Assembly: GCF_016019955.1 (NCBI RefSeq)
Contig: NZ_JAECRZ010000005.1
Span: 217,626 to 281,625 of the forward strand
Direction of reading: 5' to 3'
Length of the DNA: 64,000 nucleotides
DNA from: Thiosulfatihalobacter marinus
GTDB taxonomy: Bacteria > Pseudomonadota > Alphaproteobacteria > Rhodobacterales > Rhodobacteraceae
Below the pieces are notes generated by a model. That model saw only the letters and a program-made list of their open reading frames with translations. It searched no databases and had not been told where the DNA came from. Of the stretch, positions 23,522-32,085 are shown one piece after another (within the stretch, counting starts at the first letter, position 1; each line of letters starts with the position of its first letter). The translations under genes and the position numbers were made by a program.

Positions 23522-24121
23522 ATGGCACATATCGACTACTATTTTTCGACAATTTCACCTTATGCCTATCTGGCGGGCGGGCGGCTGGAGGAGATCGCGG
23601 CCCGACACGGGGCGGCGATCACCTACAAGCCGCTGGACATCATGGCGCTGTTTGCCCGCACCGGCGGCACCTCCCCCCGGGATCGCCACCCGTCGCGCCA
23701 GGAATACCGGGCGCAGGATCTGGTGCGGCAGGCCAGGATGCTGGACCTGGAATTCAACCTGGCCCCGGCCCATTGGCCGACCAACATGGCGCCGTCCTCT
23801 TATGCGGTGATTGCCGCGCAGAATGCCGGGGGCGGCGATGTGGGCGCGCTGGCGCGGGCGCTGATGCGCGCCTGCTGGGTCGAGGAAAGGGACATCGCGC
23901 AGGACGACGTGATCAGGGCGTGTCTGGCGGGGGCCGGGTTTGACCCGTCGCTGGCCGACAGCGGATTGCTGGCCGGGGCGGAGACCTATGGGCGCAACCT
24001 GGAAGAGGCCGTGGCCGCGGGGGCCTTTGGATCGCCGTTTTACGTGACGGATGATGATGCGCGTTTCTGGGGGCAGGATCGGCTGGATTATCTGGACAGG
24101 CATCTTTCCGGCACGCTGTAA
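23522..24121 (+). CDS. DsbA-family 2-hydroxychromene-2-carboxylate isomerase-like protein
   Basis: A 199-aa thioredoxin-fold protein of the HCCA isomerase/GST-kappa group, which uses glutathione to isomerise 2-hydroxychromene-2-carboxylate in naphthalene breakdown. The start HIDYYFSTISPYAYLAG has Ser (ISPY) in place of a CXXC active site, as is typical of HCCA isomerases. The GST-kappa-like region WPTNMAPSSYAVI and the ending GSPFYVTDDDARFWGQDRLDYL are present. No aromatic-degradation genes are nearby, so the substrate here is unknown and it could be a general GSH-dependent enzyme. GGGGAGG precedes the ATG. Confidence 0.85.
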   Translation: MAHIDYYFSTISPYAYLAGGRLEEIAARHGAAITYKPLDIMALFARTGGTSPRDRHPSRQEYRAQDLVRQARMLDLEFNLAPAHWPTNMAPSSYAVIAAQNAGGGDVGALARALMRACWVEERDIAQDDVIRACLAGAGFDPSLADSGLLAGAETYGRNLEEAVAAGAFGSPFYVTDDDARFWGQDRLDYLDRHLSGTL

Positions 24122-24189
24122 ACGCGCCGGATCATCGCCCGGCCATCGCCGGGGCATGTCGCCGCCGCACGGCGCCGGGTATCGGCGGT

Positions 24190-25242
24190 TCAGGCCGCGT
24201 TGCGGGCGATTTCCAGAAAGCGGTCGATCTCTTCGGCGGGGAGTGACCAGTCGCATACGAACCGCGCCGTCACGGGGGCGGACGGATCGCGGCCTTCCAG
24301 GCTTCCGGACCAGATATGGTAGACCGCGCCGGCGGCAATCAGCCCCTTGTGCATGGCGCGCGGCATGGTGGCGAACACCATATTGGCCTGGGGTTCATGC
24401 GCAAAGCTGACACCGGCGATCTGGCGCAGCCCGGCCACGAGCCGCGCGGCATTGGTATTGGCCTTGCGCGCGGATTCGCGCCACAGGTCTTCGTGCAGAT
24501 AGGCCTGCATCTGGGCCGACAGGTAGCGGTGCTTGGAAAACAGATGCGCGCCACGTTTGCGGCGCAGTTCGAACTCCCAGGCGTGTTTCGGATCAAAGAA
24601 GATCACCGCCTCGACCCCGAGGCAGCCATTCTTCGTGCCGCCAAAGCTGACCGCGTGGATGCCGGCCTTCCAGGTCATGTCCGCCGGAGAACAGTCCAGC
24701 GCCACAAGCGCGTTGGCAAAGCGGGCGCCGTCCAGATGCACCGGCAGATCGTGGGTTTCGGCCACGGCACACAGCGCGTTCAGTTCGTCCAGCGAATAGA
24801 GCGTGCCGCGTTCGGTCACCTGGGTGATCGACACCGGGCCGCGCTGGGGGCCGTGCACGCCACGGGTTTCCTCGGTCTCGATGGCGGCGCGCAGGGCGGT
24901 TGGGGTCATCTTGTCGCTATCCCCCACAAGGGTCAACTTGGCGCCGCCCGAGAAGAATTCGGGCGCGTTGCACTCGTCTTCGTGGATATGGGCGACGGGG
25001 GCGCAGAACACGGTTTGCCAGGGCTGGCACAGGGTTGCCAGCGCCAGCGAATTGGCGGCCGTGCCCGTGGCCACGAGATAGACGGCGGCCTCGGGGGCCT
25101 CGAAGATGTCGCGGATGCGCGCACGGACCTCTGTCATGATCGGATCGGTACCATAACTCATGGCATAGCCGGTATTGGCATCGGCCAGCGCGGCCATCAC
25201 CTGGGGCAGGGCCGGGCCGGAATTGTCGGAGGCAAAAAACAT
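24190..25242 (-). CDS. Low-specificity L-threonine aldolase
   Basis: A 350-aa PLP enzyme cleaving threonine or allo-threonine to glycine and acetaldehyde. The PLP lysine lies in SFGGTKNGCLG (about residue 201). FFASDNSGPALPQV at the start, HIHEDECNAPEF and HLDGARFANAL are family motifs. The ATG at 25242 overlaps the stop of the upstream YcgN-like gene (ATGA), so they form one minus-strand unit with ribF. An upstream in-frame start at 25275 lies within the YcgN-like gene and is rejected. Confidence 0.93.
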   Translation of the reverse strand: MFFASDNSGPALPQVMAALADANTGYAMSYGTDPIMTEVRARIRDIFEAPEAAVYLVATGTAANSLALATLCQPWQTVFCAPVAHIHEDECNAPEFFSGGAKLTLVGDSDKMTPTALRAAIETEETRGVHGPQRGPVSITQVTERGTLYSLDELNALCAVAETHDLPVHLDGARFANALVALDCSPADMTWKAGIHAVSFGGTKNGCLGVEAVIFFDPKHAWEFELRRKRGAHLFSKHRYLSAQMQAYLHEDLWRESARKANTNAARLVAGLRQIAGVSFAHEPQANMVFATMPRAMHKGLIAAGAVYHIWSGSLEGRDPSAPVTARFVCDWSLPAEEIDRFLEIARNAA

Positions 25243-25715
25243 CAGACGGGCTCCTCGATGATATGGTCTTCCCACTCGTCCTCGGGGGTTTCGAACTCGG
25301 ATACTGTCATCCGGTAGACCGAGACACCAGCCCGGTGCACCGATCCCGGATCGCCCGAAATCAGCGGGTGCCAGTCAAACAGCGGCTTGCCCTCCCACAA
25401 CAGGCGATAGGCGCAGGTCCGCGGCATCCAGTAGGCGTGGGTGTCCAGGTTTCTGGGGCTGAGCACGATACATTCGGGCACGAACTGGTGGCGGATGTCG
25501 TATTGCGTGCAGCGGCAGGTTTCGTCATCCAGCAGGCGACAGGCCACGCGGGTCAGGGCGACATGGCCTGTATCGGCGTCTTCCAGTTTGTTCAGGCAGC
25601 ATTTTCCGCAGCCGTCGCACAGCGCCTCCCACTCTTGTTTCGAGAGCTTTTTCAGCGGCTTGCGTTCCCAGAAGCGGGGGGGCAGCCCATCACGGACAAT
25701 CGGATCGCGGCTCAT
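25242..25715 (-). CDS. UPF0260/YcgN-like cysteine cluster protein
   Basis: A 157-aa protein of the UPF0260 (YcgN) family, a CxxC-rich putative Zn- or Fe-S-binding protein of unknown role. The conserved cysteines are seen as CDGCGKCCLNK, ACRLLD, CRCTQY, PECIVL and RTCAYR. It overlaps ribF upstream (4 nt) and the aldolase downstream (ATGA), forming a tight operon. The family has not been assigned an activity to my knowledge. Confidence 0.93.
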   Translation of the reverse strand: MSRDPIVRDGLPPRFWERKPLKKLSKQEWEALCDGCGKCCLNKLEDADTGHVALTRVACRLLDDETCRCTQYDIRHQFVPECIVLSPRNLDTHAYWMPRTCAYRLLWEGKPLFDWHPLISGDPGSVHRAGVSVYRMTVSEFETPEDEWEDHIIEEPV

Positions 25716-26644
25716 GGCGCGGCCAGGATCTCGCGGCAGCGGGCGCAGTCCCTGTCGATCTGTGCAACCAGCGCCTCGACACTGTCGTATTTTTCTTCGG
25801 GGCGCAGAAATTCGACCAGCGCAATGGACAGGTTGGTGCCGTAAAGGTCGCCGGAGAAATCGAAGATGAAGGTTTCGATATTGGGTTTGTTAACGCCGAA
25901 CATCGGGCGCACGCCGACCGAGGCCGCGCCGTGATAGCTGCCTTTGTGGGGGCCTTCGAGCACGTCGATCAGCACGGCGTAGACGCCGAATTTCGGCGGG
26001 TGCAGCCCATCCAGTGACATGTTGGCGGTGGGAAATCCCAGGCCGCGCCCGCGCTGGTCTCCACCGATCACCGGGCCGTCGATCCGGTGCCAATGGCCCA
26101 GCATGGCGGCGGCGTCGCGCGGGCGGCCGTCGCTGAGAGCGTTGCGGATCGAGGTCGAGGAGACCTGGGCATCATCGGTTTGCAGCAGCGGCGCGACGGT
26201 AACGCCAAAGCCCATTTCAGCGCCGAATCCCTGAAGATCCCGCGCGGTACCGGCGCGCGCCTTGCCGAAACAGAAATCCGCCCCCACGACAACGTGGCGC
26301 AGCCCCAGCCCGTCGGCCAGCACGTCCTGCGCGAACTGGCGCGGGGTGAGGCCCGAAAGCGTGGCGTTGAAGGGCAGTTCATAAAGCCGCTGAACCCCAA
26401 GTTTTTCCAGCCGGTGGGCGCGGGTGTCGGCATTGGTCAGACGAAAGGGCGCGGTGTCGGGGGCAAAGAATTCCCGCGGGTGCGGTTCGAATGTGACAAT
26501 GCCCAGCGGTGCGTCGGGCGCGGCGCCGCGGGCCATGTCGATCACCGACTGGTGGCCCAGATGCACACCGTCGAAATTGCCGATCGCGGCGCTGGCGCCG
26601 CGATCTGTTTCATTGACGAACTGGTAGTCCCGAATGATCCGCAT
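25712..26644 (-). CDS. ribF: Bifunctional riboflavin kinase/FAD synthetase
   Basis: A 310-aa bifunctional enzyme that phosphorylates riboflavin to FMN and adenylates FMN to FAD. The N-terminal nucleotidyltransferase half carries AIGNFDGVHLGHQ and VVGADFCFGKARAGT; the C-terminal kinase half carries GRGLGFPTANMSLDG and ETFIFDFSGDLYG. Both halves look intact. It is the first gene of the ribF-ycgN-aldolase unit and its ATG at 26644 is the only plausible start. Confidence 0.96.
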   Translation of the reverse strand: MRIIRDYQFVNETDRGASAAIGNFDGVHLGHQSVIDMARGAAPDAPLGIVTFEPHPREFFAPDTAPFRLTNADTRAHRLEKLGVQRLYELPFNATLSGLTPRQFAQDVLADGLGLRHVVVGADFCFGKARAGTARDLQGFGAEMGFGVTVAPLLQTDDAQVSSTSIRNALSDGRPRDAAAMLGHWHRIDGPVIGGDQRGRGLGFPTANMSLDGLHPPKFGVYAVLIDVLEGPHKGSYHGAASVGVRPMFGVNKPNIETFIFDFSGDLYGTNLSIALVEFLRPEEKYDSVEALVAQIDRDCARCREILAAP

Positions 26645-26691
26645 GGGCTTGGCCTAGCGGTTTGTTCGCGGCCATGCAAGTGGGGGAAGTG

Positions 26692-27135
26692 TCAGTCGAA
26701 TTTGCGCGACGGGGCCAGGACCGTGGCCTCGCCGATCAGCACCTTCTTGCCGTCCACGGCACAGTGGCAATCCAGCCGCACCCGGCGTTTGGCAAAGTCG
26801 ATGTCGATCACCTTGACCTCGGCATGGACGGTGTCGCCGGGGCGCACGGGGGCGAGGAATTTCAGGGTCTGGCCCATGTAGACGGTGCCGTGGCCGGGCA
26901 GTTGTTCACCGATCACCGCCGAGATCAGGCCCGCGGTGAGCATCCCGTGGGCGATGCGTCCCTCGAAGATCGTGTCGTTGGCGTAGTCGTCATCCAGATG
27001 CACCGGGTTGCGGTCGGTCGAGACCTGCGCGAACATCTCGATATCCTGATCGGTCACGACCTTGCGCAGATAGCGCGACATGCCCATCTCGATATCTTCG
27101 ATGCAGATGGTTCCGCGCGGCAGATTGTCCAACAT
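26692..27135 (-). CDS. MaoC-family hydratase
   Basis: A 147-aa single-hotdog MaoC protein, probably an enoyl-CoA hydratase acting on short-chain (R)-specific substrates. The hydratase-2 motif appears as STDRNPVHLDDDYANDTIFE, followed by IAHGMLTAGLISAVIG and LKFLAPVRPGDTV. The start at 27135 (MLDNLPRGTICIEDIEMG) follows GGAGG at good spacing. It lies in its own unit, with a large inverted repeat 27-70 nt upstream. In roseobacters such proteins serve in PHB, phenylacetate or fatty-acid pathways, but the substrate is not shown here. Confidence 0.9.
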   Translation of the reverse strand: MLDNLPRGTICIEDIEMGMSRYLRKVVTDQDIEMFAQVSTDRNPVHLDDDYANDTIFEGRIAHGMLTAGLISAVIGEQLPGHGTVYMGQTLKFLAPVRPGDTVHAEVKVIDIDFAKRRVRLDCHCAVDGKKVLIGEATVLAPSRKFD

Positions 27136-27161
27136 TCGATCCTCCGGCCCTTGGCGTGTGG

Positions 27162-27205
27162 GTAATAAACAGACCAAGCGGCCCGCCGTTGGGCAACTTT
27201 ATTAC
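27162..27205. promoter_or_regulatory. Interrupted palindrome upstream of the MaoC gene
   Basis: The perfect 8-bp arms GTAATAAA (27162-27169) and TTTATTAC (27198-27205) enclose a GC-rich inner dyad with CCAA/TTGG. It lies just upstream of the MaoC start and just after the HAD gene start-side region. It may be an operator for the MaoC gene or a processing hairpin. Confidence 0.5.
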
Positions 27206-27238
27206 TTTGCAAGCGCAGAAAATCAACCCCTAATCGGG

Positions 27239-28114
27239 TCAGCGAAGCTGACCTATTGTATAGTTTGGGGCGCTGTTTTCCTTTGCCAGATAGGCTTTTA
27301 GCGCCTCCGGGTCGGGCTGGTGCGTCGTTTTGGTCTCCTGCGCGGCCAGCCCGCCCGAGATGAACAGCGAATCGATGTTTTCGCCCATCGCTCCGGCGAT
27401 GTCGGTATGGGCGCCGTCGCCAACGGCAAGGATGGCGCTGTCGGGCACGTCATGGCCCAGCGCCGAAAGGCGGCGGCGGGCGAGATCGTAGATTGGCGGG
27501 TGGGGCTTGCCGAAATAGAGGCTTTCGCCGCCCATTTCGGTATAGAGCCGGGCCAAAGCGCCGGCGCACCATTCGCGAGTCTCGCCGCGATCCACGACGA
27601 TATCGGGATTGGCGCAGAGCAGTTTCAGCCCCTTCTGTTTGGCATAGAGAAAGGCGGGGCGGTTTTCGGCGGGATCGGCATAGGGATCGTTGGGGCCGCA
27701 GCAGACGATGCCTTCGGCCTCTTCCAGCGGGACGATCCCGATCTCGGCGGGGCTGTCGACCACGGCGAGCGGTTCAAAGAACCCGGCGTCGCGATCCCAG
27801 TCGCCCATGAACAGTACCTTGTTGCCCACGGCACCGCGGAACATGGCCGAGCGGGCGCTGTCGCCGGAGGTGGCAATCGTGTCGTAAGCCTCTGGCGGGA
27901 CGCCGAATTCCGCCAGTTGGATGGCCACCCCGGCGCGGGGTTTGGGCGAGTTGGTCACGAGCACGACAATGCCGCCAGCGGCGCGGTATTGCGCGAGGGC
28001 GGCCACTGCCGCGGGATAGGCGGTGATGCCGTTATGAACGCAGCCCCACAAATCGACGAACAGCGCATCGTAGCGGCCGGAGATTTCGGAAAGGGCGGTG
28101 ATGATCCGGGTCAT
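27239..28114 (-). CDS. TIGR01459-type HAD phosphatase
   Basis: A 291-aa HAD-superfamily hydrolase of the NagD-like class IIA group (TIGR01459). The first motif is degenerate: DLWGCVHNG in place of DxD, so the second Asp is replaced; motif II LVTNSPKPR, a lysine in GKPHPPIYDLA and motif IV VGDGAHTDI are present. The start ATG at 28114 follows AGGA. Family members occur widely in alphaproteobacteria without known substrate; a sugar phosphate is the usual guess. A longer frame through 28684 runs antisense to neighbouring sequence and is not coding. Confidence 0.87.
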   Translation of the reverse strand: MTRIITALSEISGRYDALFVDLWGCVHNGITAYPAAVAALAQYRAAGGIVVLVTNSPKPRAGVAIQLAEFGVPPEAYDTIATSGDSARSAMFRGAVGNKVLFMGDWDRDAGFFEPLAVVDSPAEIGIVPLEEAEGIVCCGPNDPYADPAENRPAFLYAKQKGLKLLCANPDIVVDRGETREWCAGALARLYTEMGGESLYFGKPHPPIYDLARRRLSALGHDVPDSAILAVGDGAHTDIAGAMGENIDSLFISGGLAAQETKTTHQPDPEALKAYLAKENSAPNYTIGQLR

Positions 28115-28199
28115 GGGCTGTCCTGTGCTGGGTGGCGCGTTGGCCCTGTCTATCGCAAAGCCGTTGCCCGAGTGCCAGTGAAAAGGGGCTTTGGCGCGC

Positions 28200-28232
28200 G
28201 TCGGCATCACGTCGGTATTACGTTGGTGCCGG
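28200..28232 (+). repeat. Second copy of the 11-bp tandem repeat
   Basis: The units GTCGGCATCAC (28200), GTCGGTATTAC (28211) and the decayed GTTGGTGCCGG (28222) match the repeat at 812-844. The array abuts the stop codon of the GT25 gene on the minus strand. Confidence 0.6.
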
Positions 28233-28967
28233 TTATCCGCCGCGCCCGGCCCGGTTGCGCAGGCGACGCAGGGCCGCGGCGATGCTGCGCAGCGGTTCGA
28301 TCCGGTCATAGACTCGCAGGGCGTGAATGTCGGTGCGCGAGGCGCGCTGACCCGCAAGGCAGGGCGTGGCGATGCGGAAAGTGATGCCGGGCACCTGCGT
28401 GCGCACCATGTTGAAGGCCCCGTCAAAGAACATCGATCCGCCCTTGGGGTGGCCCGAAGGGCGTGCGCGCACCGCTTCAAGATAGTCGTGAAACCCGGCG
28501 ATGGTCTCGGCGCCCTGAATGGCCCAGAACTGGGTGCCGCGCGTGCCGGCGTGCCAGTCGGACAAGCCGGAATGGCCGGCGGGAGGATCATAGGGTTCGA
28601 GATAGCCCAGCGCGGCGATGGACCAGTCGGTTTCGCGCAGGTCTCGCAGCACGTCGGCCACGGTGTTTGGCGGCAGGTCGTCATTGAGGTGCAGGTCGTC
28701 CTCGCAGATCAGCACCCGCGTGAGGCCCCGGTCGCGGGCATCGGCCAGGATGCGGGTCTGGGACAGGAAATTGCCCAGCGACCCGACCGAGGGAAATTCG
28801 CCCTTCTCGGTGGGGCGGGAGGCCTTGAAGAACCGGATCCTGTCATTCGGGATCGTCATCCCGACGCGGGCAAATTCCGCGATTGTTTCCGCCCGCCGGT
28901 CGTCGCGGTGGGGCAGGTTGACGATATAGACCTGGTCGAACCAGTTGAAGAGATCGGCAAAGCTCAT
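28233..28967 (-). CDS. Glycosyltransferase family 25 protein
   Basis: A 244-aa putative LPS/capsule sugar transferase. The GT25 N-terminus VYIVNLPHRDDRRA and the DXD-like acidic motif LICEDDLHLNDDL (about residues 86-98) are clear; GTRGTQFWAI and GGSMFFDGAFN follow. No signal peptide is present, so it probably acts on the cytoplasmic face of the inner membrane. It stands alone, away from any LPS cluster. Its stop codon directly borders an 11-bp tandem repeat. The acceptor sugar is unknown. Confidence 0.85.
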   Translation of the reverse strand: MSFADLFNWFDQVYIVNLPHRDDRRAETIAEFARVGMTIPNDRIRFFKASRPTEKGEFPSVGSLGNFLSQTRILADARDRGLTRVLICEDDLHLNDDLPPNTVADVLRDLRETDWSIAALGYLEPYDPPAGHSGLSDWHAGTRGTQFWAIQGAETIAGFHDYLEAVRARPSGHPKGGSMFFDGAFNMVRTQVPGITFRIATPCLAGQRASRTDIHALRVYDRIEPLRSIAAALRRLRNRAGRGG

Positions 28968-29112
28968 GCGTTCGGGGCCTGCTGTTGTTCGCGGGTCAGG
29001 CTAGAGGGGATTGGCGGCGGGAACTTGTCAAGGGTGGGGTGGAAAGGGGGAAAGGCGCCGGTTCGGGAGGCGCCGGAGCGGACGTAACGGGCCGGATTTG
29101 GCGGGGGATGAA

Positions 29113-29138
29113 AAAAGGCGCCCGGTGGGGCGCCTTTT
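29113..29138 (-). terminator. Terminator of the pyrophosphatase gene
   Basis: The perfect symmetric stem AAAAGGCGCCC/GGGCGCCTTTT with a 4-nt loop works in both directions; on the minus strand it follows the ppaC stop by 21 nt. Confidence 0.9.
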
Positions 29139-29159
29139 CGCTGTGGAGATGCGGGCCGG

Positions 29160-30080
29160 TCAGACCTTGAGATTCGGGATGATCTGCTTTTTGCGGCTCA
29201 TGATGCCGGGCAGGACCACGCTGTTTCCGGTGACGGTGGCGCCAAAGCTTTTCTCGGCCACGCCCTTGACCAGATCGTTGGGGACCAGAAGCGTGGCTTC
29301 TTCCCTGAGGATGTCGACAACGAACAGCAGCACCTCGTCCACGCCGTCTTCGGCGGCGACGGTCTTGAAGGTTTCGATCAGGCTGGCCTTGCGGTTCAGC
29401 GGGATCTCGGGGGCGGTGGTTTCCAGGACCGACACGCGGAACCTGGTGCCGTCGACCTCGTATTCCTTGGAGTCCATGCGGATCAGTTCGGCGTCCGAGA
29501 ATTCCGACACGTCGGATTTGGCGGCGAACATTTCGGCGGCGTATTCGGTGACGTTGACGCCCAGATCGGCGGCCAGCGCGGCCACCACTTCGCGGTCGCG
29601 GTCGGTGGTGGTGGGCGAGCGGAATTCCAGCGTGTCGCTGAGGATGCAGGTCAGGGCCGCGCCCTTGATGTTGTCGGGCATTCTGGCGGCGTCGTCGCCC
29701 ATCAGGTCATACATGATGGTGGCGGTGCAGGCCAGCGGGCGGATGGTGATGTCGATCGGGCCCCTGGTTTCCAGGCCGCCGACCAGTTTGTGGTGGTCGA
29801 TGATCGCCTGCACGTCAGCGTCGTTGATATTGGCGGGCAGTTCCGCGGGGTTGTTGGTGTCGACCACGACGCAGGGCTGGCCGTCTTCGACATCGGCGAT
29901 GATGTCGAGCATGTCAAAGCCCCAGCGTTGCAGCATGAAGGCGGCCTCGGTGTTGGGCTGGCCCAGCAGGACCGGTTTGGCATCGACGCCTTTGACATCC
30001 TTCAGGTACCAGGCCCAGATCAGCGGCGAGCCGGTGGAATCGGTATCGGGGGATTTGTGGCCGAAAACGAGGGTGGTCAT
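29160..30080 (-). CDS. ppaC: Manganese-dependent inorganic pyrophosphatase
   Basis: A family II pyrophosphatase (306 aa) hydrolysing PPi to phosphate. The DHH-type metal motifs are GHKSPDTDST (residues 7-16), VDTNNPAEL and DHHKL; the C-terminal DHHA2 substrate domain ends in SRKKQIIPNL, with the SRKKQ signature. The start is the ATG at 30080; a longer frame into 30494 is antisense to the DUF2161 gene. Family II enzymes are less common than family I in proteobacteria; whether a ppa gene is also present cannot be seen here. Confidence 0.95.
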   Translation of the reverse strand: MTTLVFGHKSPDTDSTGSPLIWAWYLKDVKGVDAKPVLLGQPNTEAAFMLQRWGFDMLDIIADVEDGQPCVVVDTNNPAELPANINDADVQAIIDHHKLVGGLETRGPIDITIRPLACTATIMYDLMGDDAARMPDNIKGAALTCILSDTLEFRSPTTTDRDREVVAALAADLGVNVTEYAAEMFAAKSDVSEFSDAELIRMDSKEYEVDGTRFRVSVLETTAPEIPLNRKASLIETFKTVAAEDGVDEVLLFVVDILREEATLLVPNDLVKGVAEKSFGATVTGNSVVLPGIMSRKKQIIPNLKV

Positions 30081-30231
30081 GTCACGCAACCTTCTGAAAA
30101 TGAGGAAATGGGGTGAATTTGCGCGCCTTATAGAAGGGGGATCGGGGTTTGTCACGCCCCGCGCGCGGGATGCGACCTCTGGGCACGGGGCATGGTTGGC
30201 GCGCGACGCGCGGGCGGGTAGAAGGGGGGCC

Positions 30232-30888
30232 ATGAGCCAGTTGCGCGAAACCGATCTGTATGGGCCCGTCAAGGGCTGGCTGGAGGCGCGTGGCTTTGAG
30301 GTGAAGGCCGAGGTGGGCGCGGCGGATGTGGTGGCCTGCCGGGCGGGCGAAGACCCGGTGATCGTGGAACTGAAGCTGGGGTTTTCATTGACGCTGTTGC
30401 AGCAGGCGGTGGCACGCCAGGCGGTGACGGAGGCGGTGTATGTCGCGGTGCCACGCTGGAAAGGGCGCGCGGGCTGGAAGGCGTTCAGGGGCAATCTGGG
30501 GCTGTGCCGCCGGTTGGGGCTGGGGGTGGTTACGGTGCGCCCGGCGGATGGCGCGGTGGAGGTTCATGCCGATCCCGGCCCGTTTCAGCCGCGCCGGTCG
30601 ACGGCACGCAGGGGGCGGCTGCTGAGCGCGTTCGCGCGGCTGGAGGGCGATCCCAACACGGGCGGAATGCGGGGCGAGCGGGTGACGGTGTACCGTCAGG
30701 ACGCGCTGCGCTGCGCGGCCTACCTGATGGAGAACGGCGCCAGCAAGGGCGCGGTGGTGGCGCGTGAGACCGGGGTCGCGGGGGCGACGGCGATGATGCG
30801 GGCAAACCATTACGGCTGGTTCGAGAAGGTGGAGACCGGCATTTACATGCTGAGCGATGCCGGGGTGGCGGCGCTGGCGGAGGGGTAA
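30232..30888 (+). CDS. DUF2161 putative PD-(D/E)XK phosphodiesterase-like protein
   Basis: A 218-aa protein of the DUF2161 family, predicted to have a PD-(D/E)XK nuclease-like fold. In the N-terminal half the motif appears as AADVVACRAGEDPVIVELKLG, with Asp and ELK spaced as in this superfamily. The C-terminal half looks like a winged-helix DNA-binding unit (YLMENGASKGAVVARETGV...YGWFEKVETGIYMLSDAG). The ATG at 30232 follows GAAGGGGGG. This combination suggests DNA processing or repair; no partner gene is adjacent. Confidence 0.85.
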   Translation: MSQLRETDLYGPVKGWLEARGFEVKAEVGAADVVACRAGEDPVIVELKLGFSLTLLQQAVARQAVTEAVYVAVPRWKGRAGWKAFRGNLGLCRRLGLGVVTVRPADGAVEVHADPGPFQPRRSTARRGRLLSAFARLEGDPNTGGMRGERVTVYRQDALRCAAYLMENGASKGAVVARETGVAGATAMMRANHYGWFEKVETGIYMLSDAGVAALAEG

Positions 30889-30939
30889 GGCGCGCGCTCG
30901 CCGGCCCGGGCGGGCCTTGTTCGCGGCCGGGCGCCGGTG

Positions 30940-31833
30940 TCAGGTGGTCTTGTCGCCTCGTCGGGTGATGAAATCATCCACCATTTCCACAATGGACGGC
31001 GCCAGGGACGGGGTGATGATGTGGCCCATGCCCTTGATGGCGTGATAGTCGCATCCGGGGATCAGCTGGGCGATTTCGGCGCCCAGTTCCACCGGGATCA
31101 GCGCGTCGTCGACGCCATGGATGACCTGGCAGGGTAGGGTGACACGGGTGAGATCGGCGCGCCGGTCGGCGGCGGACAGGACCGCGAGCACCTGCCGGTT
31201 GATCCCCTCGGCATCGACGCCGCGCGCCCAGGCGCGTTCGGCCTCGGCGCGGATATCGGCCTCGGGCATGGGAAAGCCGGGGCTGCCGTGATTGGCGTGC
31301 TCCTGCACCCAGCTTTCGATATAGGCGTCCCGTTCCATCGGGTATGAAAGCAGGCGGGCAAGGACATCGTGCCCGGACTCGCCAGAGGTGAGCGGGCGGG
31401 CCGCCGACATCACGATGGTTGCGGTGCGCAGCCGGTCGGGGTGGTTGATGCACAGGGTCTGGGCGATGCCCCCGCCCATGGAGATGCCGAAGATATGCGC
31501 CGTGGCGATGTTCAGTGCATCCATGAGCCCGACGACATCGTTGGCCATGTCGGCCAGCGTGTAGGCCGCCGGAACCGGGGCGCCGGAGGCAGCGAGCGCG
31601 AGGATCGCTTGGGCATCGCCCGGCGCGTGATCGGCGGGGCAGCGCGCGGACAGGCCCACATCGCGATTGTCGAAGATGATCGTGCGATACCCCTTCGCGG
31701 CCAGCCCCTGGTAAAGCTCGGCTGGCCAGTGGATGAGCTGTGAGCCCAGGCCGCGAATCAGAATCAGCGGAATGCCGTCGGCGGGGCCGTATTCCTCGGC
31801 TTCCAGCGTGATGCCGTTGGCGGTGATCTGCAT
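30940..31833 (-). CDS. Alpha/beta hydrolase
   Basis: A 297-aa alpha/beta-hydrolase-fold esterase-like enzyme. The nucleophile elbow is GISMGG (Ser at about residue 117), the oxyanion region is IRGLGSQLIHW, the acid is in VIHGVDDALIP and the catalytic His in MGHIITP. No signal peptide is present. It is similar in layout to aclacinomycin-methylesterase-like and 3-oxoadipate enol-lactonase-like enzymes; substrate unknown. It is transcribed away from groES and shares no evident operon. Confidence 0.85.
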   Translation of the reverse strand: MQITANGITLEAEEYGPADGIPLILIRGLGSQLIHWPAELYQGLAAKGYRTIIFDNRDVGLSARCPADHAPGDAQAILALAASGAPVPAAYTLADMANDVVGLMDALNIATAHIFGISMGGGIAQTLCINHPDRLRTATIVMSAARPLTSGESGHDVLARLLSYPMERDAYIESWVQEHANHGSPGFPMPEADIRAEAERAWARGVDAEGINRQVLAVLSAADRRADLTRVTLPCQVIHGVDDALIPVELGAEIAQLIPGCDYHAIKGMGHIITPSLAPSIVEMVDDFITRRGDKTT

Positions 31834-31973
31834 GACGTTCCCTTTCCGGTCCGGGTTGAGCCAGAGTAGCGACGCGCAGCGGATTGTAAATCGCCGGAAA
31901 CCGGCCGCGACCGGTGTTTTTCAAACATGCTGCGATGCGGCGAAAGTTTTGAGAGAATTTTGCGTTGGCGATG

Positions 31974-32002
31974 TTGACTTGGGGGGGCGACCTGCCTAGC
32001 TA
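31974..32002 (+). promoter_or_regulatory. Putative groESL promoter
   Basis: TTGACT (31974-31979) and TAGCTA (31997-32002) are separated by 17 bp and sit right before the CIRCE element, so repressor binding there would block transcription start. Confidence 0.6.
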
Positions 32003-32009
32003 TGCCCCG

Positions 32010-32036
32010 TTATCACTCGCTTTCGAGGAGTGCTAA
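32010..32036 (+). promoter_or_regulatory. CIRCE element (HrcA operator)
   Basis: TTATCACTC-N9-GAGTGCTAA matches the CIRCE consensus TTAGCACTC-N9-GAGTGCTAA with one mismatch in the left arm (T for G at position 4). It lies 49 nt before the groES start. The HrcA repressor gene is not in the window. Confidence 0.93.
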
Positions 32037-32085
32037 CGACTCCGCTGAGGAGTCAGGGAGACAACTAGTTAGGGAAACCTAGACA

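Noticed and set aside
27239..28684. Longer HAD protein of 481 residues
   Set aside because: The upstream extension runs past the repeat into sequence antisense or out of frame to the GT25 gene and lacks the family N-terminus.
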